64,000 bases of DNA from an alpha proteobacterium AAP38. GTDB lineage: Bacteria > Pseudomonadota > Alphaproteobacteria > Azospirillales > Azospirillaceae. Every line of letters starts with the position of its first letter. The first letter of the stretch is position 1. The translations under genes were made by a program, and so were the position numbers. The notes under the pieces are model-generated. The model did not search any database. It had not been told where the DNA came from and was given only the letters and a program-made list of their open reading frames with translations. The DNA lies in assembly GCA_001296005.1 (NCBI GenBank), contig LJHR01000004.1:177403-241402 (forward strand). The letters run 5' to 3'. Positions 37,290 through 45,328 of the stretch are shown piece after piece.

Positions 37290-38915
37290 TCAGCGTTGGG
37301 CGATCATGGTCCGCAATACCTTCTTGTCGATCTTGCCCGTCGCGCCCAGCGGCATGGCGGGTACGAACATCACATCGTCGGGGATCTGCCATTTCGACAG
37401 GCGTCCCTGAAAATGCGCCAGGAATTCCGCCGCCGTGGCATCCATGTCCGGCTTCAACTGTACCACCAGCAGCGGGCGTTCATCCCATTTCGGATCGGGG
37501 ATGGCGATAGCGGCACATAGGGCGGCCTTGGGGTGGCTGGAGGCGATATTCTCGATCTCCAGCGAACTGATCCATTCACCCCCGGATTTGATGACATCCT
37601 TGGCCCGGTCCGCGATGCGCATGAAACCGTAGCCATCGATATCGGCAATGTCGCCCGTATCGAACCATCCATCCGCATCCAGCACCTGTCCGCCATCGCC
37701 ATGCAGATAGCCGCCAGCCACCACGGGGCCGCGAACCTGCAGACGGCCCATCTGCTGCCCGTCATGGGGCAGACAGGCACCGTCCTGTCCGCGCAGGGCC
37801 AGATCGATGCCGAGTGGCGGGCGGCCCTGGCGGATGCGATACGGCATCTGTTCATCAAAACCCGCTCCGGCCAGTTCGGGCACCAGCTTGAAATGCGTGC
37901 CGATGGGGGAGGTTTCGGTCATGCCCCAGGCGTGGCGCGCCTCCACCCCATAATCATGCAGCCGGCGCAGCACCGCTTCGGGACAGGCGGCACCGCCGAT
38001 GATGACCCGTCGCAGCGGCCCGAAATCGCCGCCATGGCGTTCCAGATGCTGAATGATAGCCTGCCAGATGGTGGGAACGGCAGCGGCAAAGGTCACCCCC
38101 TGCCCGTGGATCAGTTCCAAGAGGGAGGCCGGGTCCAGCCGCGATCCCGGCAGCACCAGCTTGCACCCCACCGCCGCCGTGGACAACGGAATGCCCCAGG
38201 CATTGGCGTGGTACATGGGCACGATGGGCAGGGCCACATCGCACACCGACAGTCCCATGACATCGGGCTGCAACGTCATCCACATATGGATCATGGTAGA
38301 GCGATGGGAGTAAAGCACGCCCTTGGGGTTGCCCGTGGTGCCGGAGGTGTAGCAAAGGGCCGCCGCCTGCCGTTCATCGAAGTCCCCCCAGGGGCGCCCG
38401 TCATGGTTATGCACGGCGATCCAGTCCTGATAAGCGATGGCCTGTGGCAGCAGGGCGCGGTCTACATCCCCTTCCCCACACAACAGAACCACGTGAGTAA
38501 CGGTGGGGCAGTCGGGCAGCAGATCCGCCACCAGGCCGGCAAAGACCGGATCGGCCAGAATCACGCGGTCGCCGGCATGATTGATGATGAAACGCAGCTG
38601 ATCCTTGAACAGGCGCGGGTTCAGGGTGTGGCAGACGGCCCCCATGCCCATGATGGCGAACCATGCCTCCAGATGCCGGTCGCTGTTCCAGGCCAGTGTC
38701 GCCACCCGGTCACCCAGCCCCACGCCCAGTCCGCGTAGGGCCGTGGTCAGGCGGCGGGCACGGGCGCGCAGGCTGGTATAATCCGTAACGGACAGGGCAC
38801 CTTCCGCCGACACCTCCACCCGCCGCGACACCACGGGTCGTGCCCCGTCCCAGCGCGCGGCATGATCGATGATCTGGTTCACGGTCAGCGGCCAGTCCTG
38901 CATCAGCCCGAACAT
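37290..38915 (-). CDS. Fatty-acid/acyl-CoA synthetase (AMP-forming) of the SQ regulon
   Basis: 541-residue adenylate-forming ligase. Core motifs: P-loop '[20 protein letters not shown]', 'GMTETSPIG', '[36 protein letters not shown]' and the C-terminal lysine in '[10 protein letters not shown]'. Family members activate medium- or long-chain fatty acids as CoA thioesters. Its start faces the sulfoquinovosidase gene across operator site e, so it probably shares control with it. That suggests use of acyl chains removed from sulfolipid, but no lipase sits beside it. The chain length and the lipid link are inference. Confidence 0.88.
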   Translation of the reverse strand: MFGLMQDWPLTVNQIIDHAARWDGARPVVSRRVEVSAEGALSVTDYTSLRARARRLTTALRGLGVGLGDRVATLAWNSDRHLEAWFAIMGMGAVCHTLNPRLFKDQLRFIINHAGDRVILADPVFAGLVADLLPDCPTVTHVVLLCGEGDVDRALLPQAIAYQDWIAVHNHDGRPWGDFDERQAAALCYTSGTTGNPKGVLYSHRSTMIHMWMTLQPDVMGLSVCDVALPIVPMYHANAWGIPLSTAAVGCKLVLPGSRLDPASLLELIHGQGVTFAAAVPTIWQAIIQHLERHGGDFGPLRRVIIGGAACPEAVLRRLHDYGVEARHAWGMTETSPIGTHFKLVPELAGAGFDEQMPYRIRQGRPPLGIDLALRGQDGACLPHDGQQMGRLQVRGPVVAGGYLHGDGGQVLDADGWFDTGDIADIDGYGFMRIADRAKDVIKSGGEWISSLEIENIASSHPKAALCAAIAIPDPKWDERPLLVVQLKPDMDATAAEFLAHFQGRLSKWQIPDDVMFVPAMPLGATGKIDKKVLRTMIAQR

Positions 38916-38987
38916 GCGTTCCTCCCTATGCTTTTCGCCCTCATTTCCTCATTCCCAACCCGATGGCTGGACAGGGCGATGCCTTAA

Positions 38988-39001
38988 GTCTTATATTAGA
39001 C
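38988..39001. promoter_or_regulatory. Operator palindrome, site e
   Basis: GTCTTATATTAGAC, 13 of 14 matches. Centred in the 163-base divergent gap: 73 bases from the acyl-CoA synthetase start and 78 bases from the sulfoquinovosidase start. A further TAAGAG half-site follows directly. Confidence 0.78.
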
Positions 39002-39078
39002 ATAAGAGTATGGATAAATAGAAAGCCAGACGCCGGGCGCACCCCGCCGCGCATGGACTATTGAGGGAAGGGAACGAC

Positions 39079-41103
39079 ATGCAATTGGTTGAGACGGATG
39101 GCGGCTTCGACCTGATCCTGGCAGGTCGCGCGATGCTGCGCCACCGGTCCGATGCGCCCTGCCTCTATGTCGGCCGGGGCGACCCGCGCGTGGAGATGTA
39201 TCATGGCCACTTCGATATTGAGGATAATATCGAGGAGCGGGTGGGCCTGCGCCACGCGACCCTGACACGTGACAGTGATGGCAACGCCCGCATCGCCCTG
39301 TCCATCGCCCCTTCCCTGCCGCCGTTGGTCACCCTTTCACTGTCCGGCGGCGCGCAGGATGCCCGTATCCGTATTGATGCCATGGATGACAGCCTGAACC
39401 GCCTGTGGCTGCGGGTGGTGGCAGAAAAGGGCGAGCATGTCTGGGGTGGTGGCGAACAGCTCTCCTATTTCGACATGCGCGGCCGCCGCTTCCCGCTCTG
39501 GACGTCGGAACCCGGCGTGGGGCGGGATAAATCCACCCTGCTGACCTTCCAGTCCGATCAGAAGGGCAAGGCCGGCGGCGACTATTATAAAACCAACTAT
39601 CCACAACCGACATACCTCTCATCGCGCCGCTACGCCCTGCATATCGACACCAAAGCCTATAGCGCCTTCGATTTCCGCCAGGAGGGCTGGCATGAGCTGG
39701 AGATCTGGGCGGCACCGGCGACCATTGAACTATGGGCCCGCGATGCCTTCACCGATCTGGTGACGGCCATGTCCGACCGGTTCGGGCGGCAGCCACCCCT
39801 GCCGGACTGGGTGCTGAAAGGTGCCATCGTGGGGTTGAAGGATGGGGCGAAAAGCTTCGAACGGCTGGAGAAATATGCCGCGTCGGGCGCCGCCCTGTCG
39901 GGCCTGTGGTGCGAGGATTGGGTGGGCTTGCGCATCACCAGCTTTGGCAGCCGCCTGTTCTGGGACTGGAAATGGAACGCCACGCGCTATCCGGGCCTGG
40001 ATACGAAGATCAAGGAACTGCACGAACGCGGCATCCGCTTCCTGGGCTATGTGAACCCCTATCTCTGCGTTGATGGCAGCTTCTTCCCGGAAGCGGAGGC
40101 CGCCGGATATCTGGCAAAGAAGCTGGACAGTGACGAGACCTATACGGTCGATTTCGGGGAATTCGATTGCGGCGTGGTGGATTTCACCAACCCCGCCGCC
40201 GCCGAATGGTTTGCCGAACGGGTGATCGGGCAGAATATGCTGGATTTCGGCCTATCCGGCTGGATGGCGGATTTCGGGGAGTATCTGCCGACCGATGTCC
40301 GGCTGCACGACGGCACGCCCGGCATGCTGGCCCATAATGCCTGGCCCGTGCTGTGGGCGGAGGTGAACGCCCGTGCCGTGGCCAGCCGGGGCAAGACAGG
40401 CGAGGCATTGTTCTTCATGCGCGCCGGCTATAGCGGGGTGCAGCGCCATTGCCCGTTGCTGTGGGCAGGCGACCAGTCGGTGGATTTCAGCCGGCATGAC
40501 GGCATCGGCACGGTCATCACGGCGGCCCTGTCATCGGGCCTGCTAGGCAATGCCTATCACCACAGCGATATCGGCGGGTACACCAGCCTGTTCGGCAATG
40601 TCCGCACGCCGGAACTGATCATGCGCTGGTCGGAAATGGCCGCCTTCACCGCCGTAATGCGCGGGCATGAGGGCAACCGCCCGCGTGAGAATGTGCAGAT
40701 CGACGAGGATGAACAGGTCCTGGCGCATTTTGCCCGCATGACCCGCCTCTATGTCCATATGGCGCCCTATCTGCGGTCCCTGTCGGAAGAGGCGGTGGCG
40801 ACGGGCCTGCCGGTGCAGCGGCCACTGTTCCTCCATTTCCCCGACGATCCCGCGACCTTTGCCCTACAGGAAAGCTATCTGTACGGAGCCGACCTGCTGG
40901 TTGCGCCAGTCATTCAGCCGGGCGTTGACCGGTGGAGCACCTACTTGCCAGCCGACACTGAATGGGTGGAGGTCTGGACCGGCAGCGTGCATGCCGGTGG
41001 GCAGAGTGTGACGGTGGATGCGCCGCTGGGCAAGCCGCCACTGTTCTATCGCCAGGGCAGCGCATGGAAGACGCTGTTCGCGGGCATTGCGGCGGTGACC
41101 TGA
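39079..41103 (+). CDS. yihQ: GH31 sulfoquinovosidase (KERW type)
   Basis: 674-residue retaining alpha-glycoside hydrolase that cuts sulfoquinovosyl glycerol to SQ and glycerol. The nucleophile D398 is in 'GWMADFGEYLPTD' and the acid/base D465 in 'WAGDQSVDFS'. Sulfonate-recognising positions known from E. coli YihQ (Q262, Q288, R301, W304, Y508) correspond to K254 ('VGLKDG'), E279 ('WCEDW'), R292 and W295 ('FGSRLFW') and Y501 ('DIGGYT'). This is the KERW fingerprint of the Agrobacterium-type enzymes. D398, D465 and Y501 are all offset by exactly seven from E. coli. No signal peptide, so cytoplasmic. ATG 39079 has GGGAAGGG upstream. Confidence 0.95.
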   Translation: MQLVETDGGFDLILAGRAMLRHRSDAPCLYVGRGDPRVEMYHGHFDIEDNIEERVGLRHATLTRDSDGNARIALSIAPSLPPLVTLSLSGGAQDARIRIDAMDDSLNRLWLRVVAEKGEHVWGGGEQLSYFDMRGRRFPLWTSEPGVGRDKSTLLTFQSDQKGKAGGDYYKTNYPQPTYLSSRRYALHIDTKAYSAFDFRQEGWHELEIWAAPATIELWARDAFTDLVTAMSDRFGRQPPLPDWVLKGAIVGLKDGAKSFERLEKYAASGAALSGLWCEDWVGLRITSFGSRLFWDWKWNATRYPGLDTKIKELHERGIRFLGYVNPYLCVDGSFFPEAEAAGYLAKKLDSDETYTVDFGEFDCGVVDFTNPAAAEWFAERVIGQNMLDFGLSGWMADFGEYLPTDVRLHDGTPGMLAHNAWPVLWAEVNARAVASRGKTGEALFFMRAGYSGVQRHCPLLWAGDQSVDFSRHDGIGTVITAALSSGLLGNAYHHSDIGGYTSLFGNVRTPELIMRWSEMAAFTAVMRGHEGNRPRENVQIDEDEQVLAHFARMTRLYVHMAPYLRSLSEEAVATGLPVQRPLFLHFPDDPATFALQESYLYGADLLVAPVIQPGVDRWSTYLPADTEWVEVWTGSVHAGGQSVTVDAPLGKPPLFYRQGSAWKTLFAGIAAVT

Positions 41104-41130
41104 GTAACCGCGATCCTTGATTCCCAACAT

Positions 41131-41218
41131 GCCTTCCCCGCGAAGGCGGGGCCCCAGGGGCAAAAAGCCCGACCGTTGCATCAGACGGCCCCTGGACCCC
41201 CGCTTTCGCGGAGGAAGC
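41131..41218. repeat. Long imperfect inverted repeat between sulfoquinovosidase and MFS genes
   Basis: Arms of about 31 bases (41131-41161 and 41188-41218) pair with few mismatches; the left arm itself contains the hairpin CCCCGCGAAGGCGGGG-like sequence. This is the look of dispersed palindromic repeats of Alphaproteobacteria and may also limit read-through or stabilise the upstream mRNA. No T-tract. Confidence 0.7.
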
Positions 41219-41259
41219 AGTAAAATGCGAATTCAATCTTCATTCCAAGGTGAAACCCC

Positions 41260-42483
41260 ATGCGTTTCGGCATTCACCGCACCCTGCTGCTGGCGCTCGT
41301 CATGATGGCGGGTATCCTGAATTACACGGACCGGCAGATCATCGCCGTGCTGAAACCCATGCTGGAAAAGGAACTGGGGTGGAGCGATGCCGATTACGGC
41401 ACCCTGGTTGCCATGTTTCAGGGGGCGGCGGCCGTCGCCTTCGTCTTTGCCGGCTGGATGATCGACCGCATGGGCTGGCGCGTCGGCAATCCCGCTGCGG
41501 TCGGTTCATGGAGCCTGGCCGCCATCGTCCATGGCATGGCGACAACCCTGACGGAGTTCAAGCTGGTGCGGGTGGCCCTGGGTGCGACCGAGGCTTTGGG
41601 CACCCCGGCGGCCATCAAGACCGTCTCCGTCTGGTTTCAGGCCAATGAACGGTCGCTGGCGCTGGGTTTCGTGAACGCGGCGGGGAATATCGGGGCCATC
41701 ATCGCACCCCTGCTGGTGCCCGTCATCGCGCTGTCTTATGGCTGGCGGTGGGCCTTCTACATCATGGGTGGACTGGGGCTGGTGTGGGTTGTCGCCTGGT
41801 GGGCGCTGACCCGCCTGCCCTATTTCCAGACACCCCCGACCCCTGTCGCCGTCACGGGCGGGGCCAAGGTGTCCTGGGGTCAGGTCCTGACAGACCGCCG
41901 CACCTGGGCCTTTGCCGGGGCGAAGGTGTTTTCCGATCAGGTCTGGTGGTTTCTCTTGATGTGGATGCCCGACCTGTTCACCCGTGTTTTCGGGCTGGAC
42001 ATGCGCAGCTTCGGCGTACCGCTGGCCACCATCTACGCCATCGCCGCCTTCGGGTCGTTGGCCGGCGGCTATGTGTCGGGCCGCATGCTGGCGGCGGGGA
42101 TGAGCATCAACCGCGCACGCAAGCTGACCCTGCTGATCTGCGCCCTGCTGGTTCTGCCGGTGCCGCTGGTGCTGCTGGTGCAGAATTACTGGCTGGCCGT
42201 GGCGCTGCTGGGCCTGACCTTGGCCGCCCATCAGGGTTTCTCCGTCAACCTGTTCGCCACCGCCACCGACATCATACCGCAAGGCCGGATCGCGACCGTC
42301 ATTTCCATCGGGGCGCTGTGTGGCAATCTGGCGGGCATGGCGGTGCTGCAAGCCGCCGGCTGGGTGCTGGCGACGGGCGGGTCCTATTCCCCCATGTTCG
42401 CGCTGGTGTCGGTGTCCTACCTGCTGGCACTGGGCTGGCTGCATCTGCTGCAACCGGTGCTGAAGCCGGCGGAGGCCGCTTAA
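41260..42483 (+). CDS. MFS transporter, ACS/ExuT-like, predicted SQ or SQ-glycerol importer
   Basis: 407-residue, about 12-helix permease of the anion:cation symporter branch, which contains hexuronate and sugar-acid carriers. Motifs: 'GILNYTDRQIIAVLKPMLEKEL', 'GWMIDRMGWRVGNPAA' and 'ALGATEALGTPAAIKTVSVWF'. AAGGTG precedes the start. It directly follows the sulfoquinovosidase gene and would be co-transcribed unless the inverted repeat stops transcription, so uptake of the anionic SQ-glycoside across the inner membrane is a good guess. It is convergent with the FGGY kinase gene, with only four bases between stops. Confidence 0.87.
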   Translation: MRFGIHRTLLLALVMMAGILNYTDRQIIAVLKPMLEKELGWSDADYGTLVAMFQGAAAVAFVFAGWMIDRMGWRVGNPAAVGSWSLAAIVHGMATTLTEFKLVRVALGATEALGTPAAIKTVSVWFQANERSLALGFVNAAGNIGAIIAPLLVPVIALSYGWRWAFYIMGGLGLVWVVAWWALTRLPYFQTPPTPVAVTGGAKVSWGQVLTDRRTWAFAGAKVFSDQVWWFLLMWMPDLFTRVFGLDMRSFGVPLATIYAIAAFGSLAGGYVSGRMLAAGMSINRARKLTLLICALLVLPVPLVLLVQNYWLAVALLGLTLAAHQGFSVNLFATATDIIPQGRIATVISIGALCGNLAGMAVLQAAGWVLATGGSYSPMFALVSVSYLLALGWLHLLQPVLKPAEAA

Positions 42484-42487
42484 GGGT

Positions 42488-43933
42488 TCAGGCCAGGGCG
42501 ACCTTGGCCCAGGCCTGATAGGTGGCTTCCGCTTCGTCGCGGCCAATGCACGGCGTGAATTCCGCATCATAGCGGGCGAAGCGGGGCAGATCGGCCGTGG
42601 TAATCACCCCGGCGCCCAAACCGGCGGCAATGGCGGCGCCATAGGCCGTCGCCTCCTTCACAATATGTCGGCGGACGGGCAGGCCCAGTGCGTCCGCCTG
42701 CATCTGCAACAGCGGGGCACTGGCGCTGACACCGCCATCGACAGGCAGGTGATCGGGCGTGACAAGGCCGGGCGTTGCGGCCACGGCGCGGGCAATTTCC
42801 ATCATGCGGAAGCCAAGGCCCTGCAAGGCTGCACGGGCCACATGGGCGCGGCCAGCACCGGCATCCAGACCGGATATCAAGGCGCGTTCATGAAACCGCC
42901 CGTGCGGCGCGCCCAGCCCCTGCAGGGACGGGCGGACAACGACGCCGCGCGTGTCCGGCACACTGGCGGCAGCGTCGGACAGGGCGGCAGCATCGGCGAA
43001 CATGCCCATCTCCTGGCACAGCCAGGTCAGGAAGGCGCCGCAGCTGATCACCATGCCTTCCACGCACCAGGAGATATCCTCCCGTGCCTTGGTCATGGCC
43101 TGGATGGGGATGGTGCGATGCGGGCTGACCGGGATGGCGCCGGTGGAGACCATCAGGACGCCGGAGGTGCCATAGGTGGCTTTCCAGGCCCCCGCCGACA
43201 GCCGCCCATGGGCCAGCATGCCCGCCTGCTGATCCGCGATGACCGCCGTCACGGGCACGGATGCGCCGAATAGCGATGGGTCGGTTTGCCCGATGGGACC
43301 CCAACTGTCGGCGATGGCGGGAAACAGACCGGCTTCCAGCCCTTGATGCGCGATCAGGGCGGGGTTCCAGCCGGCATGATCGGGATAACCGATATAGCCC
43401 GACAGCCAGGCCGAGCCGATATCGGTGACATGCGCCCCACCACCCGTCAGGCGGAAGATCAGATAGCTGTCCAGTGTGCCCCAGCACAGGTCACCCCGCG
43501 CCATGCGGGCACGGCAATCGGGGACCTGATCAAGCGCCGCCTCCAGCTTCGCTGCCGGCACCTGCGGCCAGAGCGTGAAGCCGGCGGCGCGCAATTGCTT
43601 GTACCGGTCCATGCCGCGCAGGTCGCTCCAGACCAGGATCGGCGCCACAGGGAAACCGGTTGCGCGTTCCCACAGGACCGTGCTGGATCGCTGCGTCGTG
43701 ACGCCGATGGCGGCCACGTCCCACATCGAACGCCCAGCCCGATCCAGTGCCTGCGCGATCACCGTTTGGCAGATGGACCAGACCTGTTCCCCATCCTGCT
43801 CCACCCGACCGGGGGCGGGAAAGGCAGACGGGATCGGCTGCTTGGCGCTGGCCAGCACCGTGCCGTCCGCATCGACCAGCAGGGCGCGGGCACCCGTGGT
43901 GCCACAGTCCAGGGCCAGCAGCAGTTCAGGCAT
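42488..43933 (-). CDS. FGGY-family carbohydrate kinase
   Basis: 481-residue sugar/polyol kinase. ATP-binding motifs 'LALDCGTTGARALLVD' and 'VTAVIADQQAGMLAHG', the N-terminal 'IGVTTQRSSTVLWERATG', and 'VDGGVSASAPLLQMQADALGLPV' at the C-terminal lobe are present. It is related to glycerol kinase but diverges at the substrate region (lacks the GlpK 'NQRET' pattern), so the substrate may be another polyol such as glycerol, erythritol or a ketose. Last gene of a three-gene minus-strand operon with a FAD oxidase (8-base overlap) and a second GlpD-like enzyme. It carries no SQ-type operator. Confidence 0.88.
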   Translation of the reverse strand: MPELLLALDCGTTGARALLVDADGTVLASAKQPIPSAFPAPGRVEQDGEQVWSICQTVIAQALDRAGRSMWDVAAIGVTTQRSSTVLWERATGFPVAPILVWSDLRGMDRYKQLRAAGFTLWPQVPAAKLEAALDQVPDCRARMARGDLCWGTLDSYLIFRLTGGGAHVTDIGSAWLSGYIGYPDHAGWNPALIAHQGLEAGLFPAIADSWGPIGQTDPSLFGASVPVTAVIADQQAGMLAHGRLSAGAWKATYGTSGVLMVSTGAIPVSPHRTIPIQAMTKAREDISWCVEGMVISCGAFLTWLCQEMGMFADAAALSDAAASVPDTRGVVVRPSLQGLGAPHGRFHERALISGLDAGAGRAHVARAALQGLGFRMMEIARAVAATPGLVTPDHLPVDGGVSASAPLLQMQADALGLPVRRHIVKEATAYGAAIAAGLGAGVITTADLPRFARYDAEFTPCIGRDEAEATYQAWAKVALA

Positions 43934-45326
43934 CGGGGATCAGGTTGCCGGGGTTCATGATGCCGTTCGGGTCCATGGCAGACTTAAGCCGGCGTAGCAG
44001 CGCCACGCCGCCGGCACCCAGGTCATGGGCCAGATAAGGCTTGCGCAGGCGGCCCGCGCCATGATGGTGCGCCACCCCGCCGCCATGGCGGGCCGTGGCC
44101 TCCATGATGCGGCGCCAACATTCGAAATAGGCGGGTTCCATGGAGCCTGTATCCTCGAACGTCGCGGCGAAGGAGAAGTACAGGTTAATCCCGGAACGGT
44201 AGACATGGGAACTGTGCGCCGACGCATTAATGACGCCTTCGACCCCGTTCAGGTCGCGGATGACGTCGTTATAGATATCGGCGATCTGCGTCCAGGTGCC
44301 GGAGATTTCGGCGGTATCGGCCACATAGCCGCGTTCGAACATGTCCTTCCAGGTGGGCACATGGTTACGGCGCGCCAGCCATTGTTCAGCCGCCGCCGGA
44401 TCGCCCGGTTCCAACCCCGCCGCGGTCGCGATGGTGGCGATGGCGGGCATCTCCGCCTCCACCCGTTCGCGTGGACCTTCATGCACCATCAGCAGCATGG
44501 ACTTGCCGTCGCGCTGGAAATCCTTGAACAGGCGTCGTACTTCCCGCCCGTCATACTGGCGCATCACCGGCGGCTTCCAATCGGCCTGGATGATCCGGCG
44601 CTGTGCCTCGAACCCCGCCTCCATGTCTCTGGCGAAGAAGACGGAACATTGCCGGAAAGGGGCGGCCCGGCGCAGCGACAGGGTGACGCCCGTGACCACG
44701 CCCATAGTCCCCTCCGCCCCCATCAGCAGATGGCGCAGGTCCGGCCCCGCCGCAGCGCGAGGCGCCTTTCCCAGGGTGACAACGTTACCGTCGGGCATCA
44801 CCGCCTCAACCGCGTAGATCATGTCCTCGATATTGCCATAGGCGGTGGAGTACTGGCCCGAGGCGCGGGTGGATACCCAGCCACCGACGCTGCTGATCCC
44901 GATTGATTGCGGCCAGTGACCGATGGTCAGACCATGTGCCGCCACCGTTTCCTCCGCCAGCAACCCGTTCATGCCGGCATCGAAGCTGGCCAGCAGGTTC
45001 GTCTCATCAATGAACCGCACTGACGCCATGCCGCCCATATCCAGCAGGATGGCCTCCGGCGTCGGCTCCACCCCGCCGCAGACACCGCTGCCCAGACCGA
45101 AGGGGATCAGGGGAATGCGCCGTTCATTGGCGAACAGTACGACCTGACGGACATCGGCCACGCTTTCGGGCCGGACCACGATGCCGGGTGCAGGCACATG
45201 CTCAACGCGCCAGTCGCGCAGATGCTTCACGCACCATTGGTCATAGCGGCGGGCACGCAGCGTTTCGGCGTCGCCCAGCACCTTGTCGCGGCCAATCCGT
45301 TCGGCCAGTTGGGTGGCGATGGTCAT
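43926..45326 (-). CDS. FAD-binding oxidase (VAO/AGPS-like)
   Basis: 466-residue flavoprotein of the vanillyl-alcohol-oxidase fold. The PP-loop region 'IPLIPFGLGSGVCGGVEPT' and 'GISSVGGWVSTRASGQYSTAYGNIEDM' bind FAD. The C-terminal 'GGGVAHHHGAGRLRKPYL' His cluster and 'MDPNGIMNPGNLIP' ending resemble alkyl-dihydroxyacetone-phosphate synthase and glycolate/D-lactate oxidases. ATG 45326 has GGGGGAG 9 bases upstream and lies two bases after the GlpD-like gene stop. AGPS-like proteins next to GlpD occur in actinobacteria too. Whether this one makes ether bonds or oxidises a hydroxy acid is not clear. Confidence 0.85.
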   Translation of the reverse strand: MTIATQLAERIGRDKVLGDAETLRARRYDQWCVKHLRDWRVEHVPAPGIVVRPESVADVRQVVLFANERRIPLIPFGLGSGVCGGVEPTPEAILLDMGGMASVRFIDETNLLASFDAGMNGLLAEETVAAHGLTIGHWPQSIGISSVGGWVSTRASGQYSTAYGNIEDMIYAVEAVMPDGNVVTLGKAPRAAAGPDLRHLLMGAEGTMGVVTGVTLSLRRAAPFRQCSVFFARDMEAGFEAQRRIIQADWKPPVMRQYDGREVRRLFKDFQRDGKSMLLMVHEGPRERVEAEMPAIATIATAAGLEPGDPAAAEQWLARRNHVPTWKDMFERGYVADTAEISGTWTQIADIYNDVIRDLNGVEGVINASAHSSHVYRSGINLYFSFAATFEDTGSMEPAYFECWRRIMEATARHGGGVAHHHGAGRLRKPYLAHDLGAGGVALLRRLKSAMDPNGIMNPGNLIPDA

Positions 45327-45328
45327 TG

